From Trichobilharzia szidati (taxonomy: Eukaryota; Platyhelminthes; Trematoda; Strigeidida; Schistosomatidae): 64,000 nt of DNA. A program made the translations under genes and the position numbers. Below the pieces are notes generated by a model. That model was not told where the DNA came from, made no database searches, and saw only the letters and a program-made list of their open reading frames with translations. The DNA lies in assembly GCA_944472155.2 (NCBI GenBank), contig OX235272.1, positions 97,470,020-97,534,019 on the forward strand. Direction: 5' to 3'. Below are positions 55,115-64,000 of the stretch, piece after piece. Position 1 is the first letter of the stretch. Every line of letters begins with the position of its first letter.

Positions 55115-56130
55115 ATATAAGTATAAAACTTGGGCACTGTGGTAGAGCATAACTCCATTATGGATAAGATTTTATTTTGATAAGTCACACAGTATTGTAC
55201 AGTAATATTAACTGATGACGTTTCGAGCACAAACTATTGCTCATAATCAAATCAAGCTACTCACACAACTTTTTTCCTTCATTTATATACATGTGTGGAA
55301 TCGATTAGATATTGGAATAAAATTCAATATGAGATAATGTACATTCAGAAATAATAATAATAATACGAGCGTTATTGATCAATTACAATTAGATGGGAAA
55401 TAAAACGAGTGTTTCTATAGTCATAATAATTTACTTGTTAGAATGTTGTGATGTGTTTGAATTGAAATAGAATTTTAAGATTATTTATTATCCTCCCCTG
55501 ATTTGACTGGTGGCAATAATATCTTCCATATTTCTGGTATTTGCATTGAGTCATTTCTGTTGCATGTGTTGGGTGTAGACTCAGTGAACAAGGATTCAGT
55601 AATCAACCTATCTCTCCACCTACCTAGATTACTTTTTAGAATTTTAACCCTATCCCACCCTATTGTGTGGTTGTTTGTTAATGCGTGAAGTGCAATTGCT
55701 GAGCTCTTTTCTATATTACTTTTCTTCTCGGGGTCAACCATTCTTCCCTCAGCTAAATTCTTATGTTCTGATAATCTGTCTACCCCCAACCCACTAGTCT
55801 GACCTAAGTAGTTGACTTCACTCACAGTCATTGCAAGGTATTTTGTAAATTATATTATTTTGTCGAATTGGGTCCACCGGGTCTTTTAGCCTACAGAGCT
55901 TGTCCCTACCTGAGTGAGTTTGTAGGTTTGAATGCCACCCTAATTCCTGCTTTATTAAGAGTCCTACGTAGTGTCTCAGATGTCCCCTCCTTATATGGTG
56001 TAACAGTGGATGACTTATATTCTCTCTTATTTATGTTATCAACAAAGTGCGGCTGTTTGAAAAAGGGAGTGCTTTTTTCGCGTATTTTCACGTATTTGAC
56101 AAATTGCTGTTTTTGTTGTGTTATTCACTT
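55115..56130 (-). mobile_element. PLE, 3' part: linker, GIY-YIG endonuclease, pLTR
   Basis: Minus strand. Linker SSTVTPYKEGTSETLRRTLN, then GIRVAFKPTNSLR, then after a frameshift RDKLCRLKDPVDPIRQNNII, YKIPCNDCE, a second frameshift, and NYLGQTSGLGVDRLSEHK to the stop at 55481. The pLTR runs from 55480 to 55115. Together with 60180-62090 it makes one PLE whose RT-endonuclease junction has been opened by the CR1-like insertion. The order RT, linker, GIY-YIG, pLTR is the established PLE layout. Confidence 0.8.
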
Positions 56131-56239
56131 CGAGAACATTTAAAAAACTTTAACTTGACTTTTGTCTGTTAAGTTTTTATTTTAAACATTTATATAGTCT
56201 CTATTGGGTAAATTGTCTTGGCAGTTCCATTAGTTCATT

Positions 56240-57331
56240 ATGTCAAAAGTACCACATAAATGTAATAGGGTGGAGTGTTACTTTTTGGTAGATGATGGAA
56301 TACAGTGTAATAACTGTAAAATGTGGTATCATAAGATGTGTACTGGATTACGTACAGCTGCATACAAACGTTGTATTGCTCCAACATCCAACTGGATGTG
56401 CAGAATGTGCTGCTCCCCAAAGATGACTTTGATAAGGGAGGCTCACGAACTACTGTCTAAGGCTATGGAACTTCCTGATGATAGCGTGGCTAGTAATAGT
56501 GACACAAACTGCCCGTCTGAAGATGACGCTGCAAGTGCCATCATGAATGTTACCACACCGGCGATTACTATCCCAGTTACCCCGGAAGTAAAACCTACTA
56601 GGCGTTCGAAGCGTCTTAGTAAGCGAAAGGGTAACAGAACGGAAGCTGCAAACAGCATCTCAGCACCAGAGAACACTGTAAGCGAAGTTCACCATGAAGT
56701 TGGTGCAGACACTGATCTCGATTGTACCATCAAAAACTGCAGCAGCCCTGAGAAGCAACTGCAGGCAGATGATCAGTGGGTAACGAAAATAAGCAATCGA
56801 AAGAAACATAGTAATACTGATGGTAAGCAAACGTCAGTAGTGGTGAGAAAAGACGTAGCCACTGCTAAACACGATAAGCTCTCCTTAGACTCTAACATAA
56901 TTGTTGGAAATTTAGAAGAGTCCAAAGAATCTGATCCCGTAAAAAGGCACGATCACGACCTTGAATTAGTGAGTAGTATTATAAGGAAGATGCTTCCAGC
57001 GAATTTACCTGGAGTATCGATTAAAAAGCTGATTAGAATAGGCAAAAGAGATGATGAATGTTCTAGTCAGCGTAGATTGCTTAAAGTAGTCTTAGGTTCC
57101 CCTGATGAACGGAATCATCTACTGGCTAATGTACACAACCTTTCCGGGTCAGGAATTTCAGTCAGACCTGATTTATCTCTTGAAGACAGACTAAAACGAA
57201 AAGAAGTTTTGTCCCAGCTAGAAACAAGACGTAAAAATGGTGAGACTAACCTTAAACTGGTGGGTTTTCAAATAGTCAGGTCTTGGAAACGTATGCTTCC
57301 AAGACCTGTGTGGATAAGCCGGACCACATAG
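56240..57331 (+). CDS. CR1-like ORF1 protein with PHD-type zinc finger
   Basis: 363 residues. N-terminal zinc finger (about residues 8-58) with CNNCKMWYHKMC and WMCRMC, the Cys4-His-Cys3 spacing of a PHD finger. A central acidic and Ser/Thr-rich linker contains a basic cluster (RRSKRLSKRKG, about residues 115-125) that could serve nuclear entry or nucleic-acid binding. A C-terminal region (about 215-340) reads NIIVGNLEESKESD, IRKMLPANLPGV, LIRIGKRDD and LLKVVLGSPDERNHLL, similar in layout to the RNA-binding/chaperone segments of LINE ORF1 proteins. PHD fingers are known in CR1 ORF1. The stop at 57329-57331 lies 49 bases inside the ORF2 frame. A -1 frameshift at 57262-57268 would instead join it to ORF2. 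Confidence 0.85.
   Translation: MSKVPHKCNRVECYFLVDDGIQCNNCKMWYHKMCTGLRTAAYKRCIAPTSNWMCRMCCSPKMTLIREAHELLSKAMELPDDSVASNSDTNCPSEDDAASAIMNVTTPAITIPVTPEVKPTRRSKRLSKRKGNRTEAANSISAPENTVSEVHHEVGADTDLDCTIKNCSSPEKQLQADDQWVTKISNRKKHSNTDGKQTSVVVRKDVATAKHDKLSLDSNIIVGNLEESKESDPVKRHDHDLELVSSIIRKMLPANLPGVSIKKLIRIGKRDDECSSQRRLLKVVLGSPDERNHLLANVHNLSGSGISVRPDLSLEDRLKRKEVLSQLETRRKNGETNLKLVGFQIVRSWKRMLPRPVWISRTT
57262..57307 (+). promoter_or_regulatory. candidate -1 ribosomal frameshift signal joining ORF1 and ORF2
   Basis: GGGTTTT at 57262-57268 is read in ORF1 as G GGT TTT, the canonical X XXY YYZ slippery arrangement. It is followed by nine bases (57269-57277) and a perfect 11-bp inverted repeat, AGGTCTTGGAA (57278-57288) and TTCCAAGACCT (57297-57307), around an 8-base loop. 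A one-base backward slip puts ribosomes into the ORF2 frame, which is open from 57256 (stop TAA at 57253-57255). ORF2 has no AUG before its endonuclease domain. Confidence 0.7.
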
Positions 57332-60123
57332 GAAGCCTGAAGGTAGTGTACACTAATATACGCAGTATCGGGAACAAATTTCACGAGCTAGGTGTATTAG
57401 TGGAAGACCTTAGCCCAAGTATTGTGGCCATTACTGAAACATGGCTGATTTCTGGATTAGATGACACACCTGAGCTATGCGGATTTAGTTGCTTGCGCAG
57501 CGACAGGGTTAAGGGTCGTAGAGGTGGCGGGGTTGCTCTGTACATCAACAACTCTCTACATGTTCGTTCCGTGAAATCTGAAGCGCATGACAGTGGGACA
57601 AGTGAGGTAATTAGCTGTGAAGTAAGCTTTGCAACTGGCACTTTACTCATTGGTGTTCTGTATAGAAGTCCCTTTTGTCAGTGTGATGACTTTATTTTAG
57701 ATCACCTCAAACAATGGAGTAAACACAGTAGCTGTCTTATTCTAGGTGACTTTAATGCACCTCATATAGACTGGATAGCTGGCACATCTCCAGGATCCAC
57801 AAATAAGTTTGACAGCCGGTTACTCTTGACTACCATGGAAAATGCCCTGACACAACATGTCTTAGGTAGTACAAGATTCGGTTCTACCCAAGGATCTTCC
57901 TTGCTGGACTTAGTGCTTACTCATGACAACGACGACGTGGATGGTCTAGTTATTCATCCACCTCTAGCAAACAGTGATCATGGAGTGTTAGATTTTAACT
58001 TAAGGGTTGGCAATTTAGTCAGTTTTCAACCCAAATCCCGACCTAGTGTTTGGCATGCTGACATAGTCTCTATAAAGGAGCGTGCTTCAACTACCGACTG
58101 GTCAGTCAATATTGTCTCATCCATTGAAGATGAATGGGATAGATTTAAGAATACACTTGAGAGGGTTACCACTGATTTCATTCCCTGGAGGGTTCCTAAA
58201 AGACCAACAAACCGGCCACCATGGATAAATAGACAAGCTATAACACTCCTAAGACGGAGGAAAAGGTTCTGGAATCTCTTTGTTTCTACTGGGCTACAGC
58301 AGTTCCGGCTGAAATACTGTGAAACCAGAAACCAGTGTAAAACTTTGATTCACCAGTCAAGGATAGCTTACGAAACCCAGTTAGTTAAAAGTTCACCAGG
58401 CTGCCCAAAAAGACTCTTCTCATATATCAAGAGAAGAACACGTAAGAGTGATGCTATCCCACCTCTTATGCTTAAAGATGACCAGACAAACATGGCTGAG
58501 GATAACTTGACTAAGGCTGAGGCTTTGTCCAAGCACTTTAGTCAAGTATTCTCTGATAATATTGATACCAGCTTTGTAACTTTTCCAGAAGGTAACTTGA
58601 AAATGGCACCCTTATACATTGGAAAGGATACTGTCCTAAAGTACCTTCTAAGGCTCAATCCTGGTAAGTCCAGTGGCCCTGATGAACTCCACCCACGTAT
58701 TTTAACAGCATTGGCTGAAAACATAGCCGAGCCTTTGTCGGTAATCTTCAATATGTCTCTGGACCAGTCTAAATGTCCAAGAGACTGGAAAGATGCCATC
58801 ACTAGTCCGGTCTTCAAAACCGGATCTAGAAACTTAGTTCAGAACTATCGTCCTGTTAGTTTGACCAGTATTGTTGTTAAACTACTAGAAAGAATAATTC
58901 GTGATGCTATCATTCAGTTTATTGAAGGGAACAAACTTTTCGCTGTGGAACAGCATAGTTTTAGAGCAGGTCATTCTTGCTTGACCAACCTTCTTTTGGC
59001 CAGAGAAAGTTGGGCAAGCTCAGCTGATGCTAATATACCGGTGGATGCCATATTCATCGACCTTAGCAAGGCGTTTGACAGGGTTTCTCATTCAGGTCTT
59101 CTAGTTAAGTTAAGTAGTATGGGAATCAATAAAGTGGTTGCCGACTGGATTCAAGACTTTCTAAAGGACAGAAGACAAAGAGTACGAGTTAACGGGGTTT
59201 TATCAACATGGGAATCGGTTAAGAGTGGCGTTCCTCAGGGTACAATTCTAGGCCCACTTCTTTTCCTGATTTATGTTAATGAGATTCCATCGGTAGTTAG
59301 GTCATCCTGCTTACTGTTTGCTGACGACATCAAGATATGGAGGGCTTTACACGATGACAGTGATCAACTTGCTTTGCAGGAAGACTTAAACTTGTTAAGT
59401 GATTGGTGTAAGCACTGGGCCTTGGAGATTAACTTAAGCAAGAGTGTAGTTATGCATGTATCTCATAGTCACGTGCACAATTACTCAATGAATGGCATTA
59501 CTCTCCCAGTGGTCACTGAGTACAAGGACTTGGGAGTGGTTGTGCAGCATGACTTGAAAACAGCAACAAACTGTAGAGCTGCAGCCACTAAGGGTTTTCG
59601 AATATTATGGGCCATACGCAAAGCTTTTGCGAATTTTGACGCTGAAATATTTCGTATATTATATCCGACTTATATCAGACCTCATTTGGAATATGGGATC
59701 CAGGCAGCGAGCCCGTGTTTCAAATACGAAATAGACTTATTAGAAAGGGTGCAAAGAGTAGGAACTAAGCTAATAAAAGGTTTCTCAACCCTCTCATATG
59801 AAGAGAGGTTAAGTCGACTGGGTTTATTTCCACTGTCATACAGACGACTTAGGGGTGACCTAATACTAGCATACCGTATCCTAAGAAATGATTTTGGAGC
59901 AAATTTATCTAATTTATTTCTTCCTTCTAGCAACAACCAATTGCGAGGACATCACCTCAAGGTTCAAAAACCACGGTCGAATCGTCTGCGTTTGGAGATC
60001 CGTTTTTCGCATCGGATTGTGAACCATTGGAACTCCCTACCGGAACACGTCGTATCAGCGCCATCCGTTGATTCATTCAAGGCGAGATTGGACCTCCTGT
60101 GTGTAACAAATCGAAAGGATTAA
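57283..60123 (+). CDS. CR1-like ORF2: AP endonuclease and reverse transcriptase
   Basis: 946 codons counted from a TTG; the frame is open from 57256. Endonuclease motifs: YTNIRSI, ITETWL, RRGGGVALY, LGDFNAPHIDW and SDHGVLDF (within residues about 20-245). RT motifs: NPGKSSGPDELHPRIL, YRPVSLTSIVVKLLERI, QHSFRAGHSCLTNLL, AIFIDLSKAFDRVSHSG, SGVPQGTILGPLLFLIY, the catalytic LFADD (FADD at about residues 679-682) and YKDLGVVVQ. A C-terminal segment HRIVNHWNSLPEHVVSAPSV is shared by many CR1 elements. The enzyme nicks target DNA and copies element RNA there. No AUG occurs before the endonuclease, so translation probably depends on ORF1, by frameshift or reinitiation. Confidence 0.9.
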   Translation: METYASKTCVDKPDHIGSLKVVYTNIRSIGNKFHELGVLVEDLSPSIVAITETWLISGLDDTPELCGFSCLRSDRVKGRRGGGVALYINNSLHVRSVKSEAHDSGTSEVISCEVSFATGTLLIGVLYRSPFCQCDDFILDHLKQWSKHSSCLILGDFNAPHIDWIAGTSPGSTNKFDSRLLLTTMENALTQHVLGSTRFGSTQGSSLLDLVLTHDNDDVDGLVIHPPLANSDHGVLDFNLRVGNLVSFQPKSRPSVWHADIVSIKERASTTDWSVNIVSSIEDEWDRFKNTLERVTTDFIPWRVPKRPTNRPPWINRQAITLLRRRKRFWNLFVSTGLQQFRLKYCETRNQCKTLIHQSRIAYETQLVKSSPGCPKRLFSYIKRRTRKSDAIPPLMLKDDQTNMAEDNLTKAEALSKHFSQVFSDNIDTSFVTFPEGNLKMAPLYIGKDTVLKYLLRLNPGKSSGPDELHPRILTALAENIAEPLSVIFNMSLDQSKCPRDWKDAITSPVFKTGSRNLVQNYRPVSLTSIVVKLLERIIRDAIIQFIEGNKLFAVEQHSFRAGHSCLTNLLLARESWASSADANIPVDAIFIDLSKAFDRVSHSGLLVKLSSMGINKVVADWIQDFLKDRRQRVRVNGVLSTWESVKSGVPQGTILGPLLFLIYVNEIPSVVRSSCLLFADDIKIWRALHDDSDQLALQEDLNLLSDWCKHWALEINLSKSVVMHVSHSHVHNYSMNGITLPVVTEYKDLGVVVQHDLKTATNCRAAATKGFRILWAIRKAFANFDAEIFRILYPTYIRPHLEYGIQAASPCFKYEIDLLERVQRVGTKLIKGFSTLSYEERLSRLGLFPLSYRRLRGDLILAYRILRNDFGANLSNLFLPSSNNQLRGHHLKVQKPRSNRLRLEIRFSHRIVNHWNSLPEHVVSAPSVDSFKARLDLLCVTNRKD

Positions 60124-60179
60124 CACAGGCATATAGCCTACTATCCTAAATAAATTGTAAACTGTAAACTGTATTACTA

Positions 60180-62090
60180 GTTCCACAACTATTTTTATTT
60201 TGTTTTTGGCCTTTAGTGATCATCCTAATGAGTTTTATAGGATAGTTATTCAACACCAACGCTTCTTCTATCTGTTTCATTTCATCGTTTAGGCCTTTCT
60301 TTGTGCTATTGCTCGGTTTGTCAGATACTTAACTAAGCCTGCCTTCACAGACAACGGATGAGATGAATTAAAGTCTAAATATCTGTTAGAATGCGTTGGC
60401 TTTTTATGAACTCTAGTGTGCAGTTTACCTTCTTCTGTTCAATTGATTTTACAATCTAACATAGCTAATTCTCCTTGTTCATTTTCTGATTCAAATGTAA
60501 ATTGTATTCCCTTCACTAGTGAGTTTATATGCGTCAAGAAGCTAGAGATATGTTGTTTCTAACACTGTGAAAGTGTCATCCACATATGTCCACCATATTT
60601 TTGGAGTAGGATTAAATGTATTTAGAGCAATATTTTCCCAGCTGTCCATAAAGATGTCTGCTACGATAGGGGATATTGGTGATCCTATAGCTACACCACC
60701 TGTTTGTTTATATATTTTACCCTTGAATTTAAAGACAGTAGATGTGAGGCATAACTGATTTCATAAAATATTTTTCTCGATGAGCAGCTTTGTCCTATTG
60801 GAGTGAGAGCTGGCTGCTAGCCAAATTGGTCGATGGTAATATTGGTCGTGAGAAAAATATGAACAAAGTCTCATTCAACAACCAACCACAGCAGACTTTG
60901 CGTAGGCGGATACAGTTAGCATATAAGATGATCTGACATTCAAGAAACAGCCACAAAGAGATGAAAGATTAATTTTCAGTGAGAAACAAACAATCAGAAG
61001 ACTGTGTTTTTCTGCTAACAATAATCTATAATAATGTACATGAAAAGCTATAAATATGTGTAATAAAAGGTCCGGTTGCCTGGCCCTTTTCTTCTGTTGT
61101 TACACTATGACTAAGTTCGGGATCAGAAGTTAGTTCTTTTTTAACTGCTTATAAGTCCATATTTATTGGTATGTTAGTGTACAGACTAGTTATATCAAAA
61201 CTGATCATTTTTTCTTTATTCTATAATTGTATGTTATTTAGTTTCTTCTTCATTTCATATGAATTAGTTAGCCTAGAGTTTGAATGATTTCTAATGGGGC
61301 ATAGTATTAGAGCTAAGTGTTTTGATAATTCATACGTCGGCGTATTTCTGAAATCTACTATTGGTCTTATGGGGTAACCTGGTTTATGTATTTTTATAGT
61401 ACCATATATTATATATCTATAGTACCATATACAAGCGTTATTAGTTTTAGGCATTAAATTAAACCATTTAGACTCACCCAGTGACAGCTTCATAATACGT
61501 ATTAAATCTGCTGTAGATTTCTTAATCTTATTCATTACTGTATTTACAGGCATCTTAGTTTCCTCATATGGACCCGTTTCAATGTGTTCAGTGACTTTAT
61601 ATTATATATATTATATTATCAGATTTGTCCAAAACTACTGTAGAGTTTCCTTTATCAGCTTTTGTGATAATGATGTTTCTATCATTTTTAAAATTGATTA
61701 GAGCTAATCTTTCGGTTTTTGCTAAGTTTGAATGTGCTTTCTTTTGTTTCTTAAGAGTTGATTCACATTGAGTTCGAACCTCTTCTGCTGTTGTCTTATC
61801 TATTGAACTTAATGCTACTTCTATGTTAGGGATGACATCTTCTGGTTTTATTTTGCTAACCGTTGCATTGAAATTTAACCCTTTTTTCAAGCTCTTTTAT
61901 TTCACAAGAGCTTAATTCTCTTGAAAAGAGGTTGATTGCCCACTTTGTTTTGTCCTTGGAAGATGAAATATGGTTGTCAACTTCTTCGTTCATTGTGCTG
62001 TCCTTTTCTTCTTCGAAGTTTGCATTCGTCTTCATCCGTAACAATTGTTTTATTAATACCTTTGTTATCACTGACCTCTAATTTTATTTG
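60180..62090 (-). mobile_element. PLE, 5' part: N-terminal region and reverse transcriptase, decayed
   Basis: Minus strand. N-terminal region WAINLFSRELSSCEIKELEK (62071-61856 frame) and LNFNATVSKIKPEDVIPNIE, then INFKNDRNIIITKADKGNST (61890-61597), the PLE nucleotide-binding neighbourhood. RT: GTIKIHKPGYPIRPIVDFRN (61553-61221), GVAIGSPISPIVADIFMDSW and IWWTYVDDTF (about 60710-60580; YVDD is the catalytic box), then FLTHINSLVKGIQFTFESEN, KLHTRVHKKPTHSNRYLDFN and SSHPLSVKAG (about 60550-60330). Several frameshifts and stops. Its continuation toward the endonuclease lies at 56130-55115 beyond the CR1-like insertion. Confidence 0.8.
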
Positions 62091-62099
62091 AATATCACT

Positions 62100-62850
62100 T
62101 CACATAATTGAGCAGCCATCTCTACTTTCGTCTAATCTCATCTTAAAATTCCAGAACTTTCTTCTCAGTACAATAAATAACAGCTCTACTCTGATCGTGA
62201 CTGGTTCTCCTAAATCTTCTATATCCAGTCGGTCATTTTACATATAAAATAATTAATTACTACTCACTGTATACGTTTATTGAACATTTTCTGTGTCTTC
62301 TCAATATGCAGTGTGAAACACTTTCTTAGGTTCAACTCACTCAGCAGTCATAGAATGTCAAAATCTTATTAGGTGACTATGAATCCCAAGGGATTCAGAC
62401 ACCACAGTTACTCGTTTTTGTAATTGCTTGAACCGCGTCGATATTTGGATAAATCACACCAGTATCTCATTAAACTCTGACAGACAATAACCTGATGATA
62501 ATGTGTAATAAAATGTAGAAAAATGTATATAACCTCCATTCACAAGGTTGTGCGACATTGCGGCTAACAAGTGAATAATATAGGCACATTCATGTGTTAC
62601 TTGAATGTCATTTTTCACATAACTGACTATTATTACTGCTATCAATAATTTAATTATTAATAGAGTAGGGAATTTTTTACTTTTTCTCTGTGAGACATAA
62701 AGGGAATTCTAAGGAAACGAATATTCGTAGCTAATATTATCCTCCAATCAATATTCTGTTGGTGTTACTCCTTTGAGATTTGCATACCCAGAAATGAAAA
62801 TGATAGTGATTGGCGTAAATTTTTTGTCTAGACTTTCTTATAAACGAAAT
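62100..62850. other. no gene recognised; possible PLE 5' end
   Basis: Probably contains the 5' end of the PLE (to about 62250), whose boundary I could not fix. The rest is AT-rich without motifs. Confidence 0.35.
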
Positions 62851-62852
62851 GC

Positions 62853-63100
62853 TTAGACTGACAGTTGTGTTCTCATTGAGATACTATATTCATGTAAGAA
62901 ATAAAGGCGCATTATGCCATAAATAAGTTGATGAGGAGCTACTGGTTCGCAGAGTAGTAGTATAACAACTAATGCAGTTACTCCAGCTAGAAGGAAGTGA
63001 GTATAAACATCCAATGGACTCCTTCCATGCAAAAATACAGGAATAAGAAGAATTCTCTGGTTAGTGCCATTACGGTGAAGAGGTATTCTGACTGACTTAA
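62853..63100 (-). pseudogene. decayed copy of the TMEM45-like exon 2
   Basis: On the minus strand one frame gives SEYLFTVMALTREFFLFLYF. A frameshift then leads to LHGRSPLDVYTHFLLAGVTA and a helix-like stretch ending LIYGIMR. This aligns along its whole length with 28930-28702 (SEYLFNIIALLGEFFLFMF, LHGRSPLDIYLHLLLAGM, VYGLMR). The segment corresponding to GTWFWQ and the GTAAGT donor is lost (stop and donor changes near 62870-62890). Flanking intron similarity is short. Because it has an exon-like extent it may come from a segmental duplicate of the gene rather than a processed copy. Confidence 0.8.
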
Positions 63101-63109
63101 AAGAGAGGG

Positions 63110-64000
63110 AAAGCTGCACAGGAATGATTAAATCAGTAGTGATGTCTGTCTGGACAAATATTTTAAAAAATAAATTTCAAATCCACCTGACTGACATCTA
63201 TGTTCAGAATGAGTAGTTGTGAATCATTTACATTGGTGATGACAGTTTGAGAGATGGAATGAGATTATGTAGGTGTCAGATACGCTTTTAGCTTTTTTAA
63301 AGGCGGATTTACCATTTGTCTTTTGCAAGTACCTCATGATGTGGCATTAAAAACGTTAAATGGCAAAATTCGGATCAATGACTGATGTGGGTGACGATAT
63401 TTCTTTCAATTCTGTCTACTCAATAGCTTGAATAATGAGAACATTAGCAGGAACATAATGTAAATTCCTTTATTTTTCTGATTCACCTTAACTGCTTCCT
63501 GCAGAATATAGAATATGTGTATATATATATGATGTATTCACGGAAGATTTGAGTTAATTTGCTGGCTGGGGGATAAATGAAGCTAAATGAGTGTCACGCT
63601 TGACCACAGATTGGTATCAGTCAGGGAACCCCAGGTTGTAACCAGATGAGAAGAATCCTCGAAATAATAAAAGATGAGCTCATATTATCCTGGTACAAAT
63701 ATATCGTAAGTTTGAGGTGGACTTGCAACTGGTAATGGGATTGTAGCTCCGATCTAACAGGTCCAGCCGTTTTGGCCACTTAGTCTTTCACCTAAAAAAA
63801 TCAAGACAGGTAGTCCATTTGTTACATTTAAATAAGGCATTGAGAAGACTAATATTGCGAGATGGTATCATTTCGTAGTTTCTTTACGATGGCTTTACAC
63901 TTAGCATAGCGCATATGTGAATATATCAGTTCACCTGTTGCTGTGGAGCCAGGAACATTGGTCGTTCAGCATGTATCCCGTCCTAAAGAGTTCAAGAACA
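63110..64000. other. no gene recognised
   Basis: No convincing exon 1 or exon 3 partner for the pseudo-exon. A (TA)n run lies near 63512-63530. A weak SINE-like stretch (ggtatcagtcagggaaccccaggttg) lies near 63610-63640. Confidence 0.35.

Larger units (their letters stand above)
56130..60175 (+). mobile_element. apparently intact CR1-like non-LTR retrotransposon inserted in a PLE
   Basis: 5' untranslated region of roughly 100 bp, ORF1 at 56240-57331, ORF2 at 57283-60123 in the -1 frame, a short 3' untranslated region, and an end made of GTAAACT repeats (aaattgtaaactgtaaactgta, about 60152-60173). Short 3' repeat units in place of poly(A) are typical of the CR1 group. Both ORFs are free of stops and carry all catalytic motifs that I can identify. 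The exact 5' end is uncertain (between about 56120 and 56200). Confidence 0.85.

Overview
The window reads as nuclear DNA of a blood fluke (Schistosoma or a close relative). It is AT-rich, has long introns, and is crowded with retroelement classes known from schistosomes: CR1-like, RTE-like, Ty3/gypsy and Penelope-like elements (PLEs), plus tRNA-headed SINEs that carry hammerhead-ribozyme motifs. The species assignment is inference from element content and codon style. No bacterial, organellar or viral signature was seen.

Host genes are few. (1) A TMEM45-family membrane protein is encoded on the minus strand in three exons (40794-40394, 28930-28702, 18016-17651). Splice sites and phases join exactly, giving a 331-residue product. 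Its two introns of about 11 kb hold most of the repeats between 18 and 40 kb. A decayed copy of its middle exon lies at 62853-63100. (2) On the plus strand, 43791-44747 encodes the multi-pass membrane half of an AMFR/gp78-type ER ubiquitin ligase and ends at a clean splice donor. The RING and CUE parts were not found. (3) A single-exon calmodulin/centrin-like EF-hand protein lies at 46966-47424.

Layout: 1-3.6 kb, LINE and PLE debris. 3.6-6.6 kb, an internally deleted CR1-like element. 7.2-11.4 kb, a 251-bp short element and a decayed gypsy element split by an inverted copy of that short element. 14.2-16.6 kb, RTE 3' ends. 17.6-40.8 kb, the TMEM45-like gene with intronic SINEs, an inverted PLE pair (18.5-20.2 kb), a 284-bp PLE-derived palindrome (31.9-32.2 kb) and a PLE endonuclease/pLTR copy (37.1-37.9 kb). 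41.3-43.1 kb, SINE and PLE debris. 43.8-47.4 kb, two host genes separated by a 1.15-kb PLE-derived element with inverted terminal pLTRs. 49.6-54.8 kb, an old RTE, a gypsy RT fragment and a nearly full-span RTE lacking part of its RT. 54.8-62.1 kb, a minus-strand PLE interrupted by an apparently intact CR1-like element.

The most interesting signal is in that intact CR1-like element. Its ORF2 has no AUG before the endonuclease domain, and it overlaps ORF1 in the -1 frame. The overlap contains, in the correct phase, a GGGTTTT slippery heptamer, a 9-nt spacer and a perfect 11-bp hairpin. This is a complete candidate -1 ribosomal frameshift signal that would make an ORF1-ORF2 fusion of about 1294 residues.
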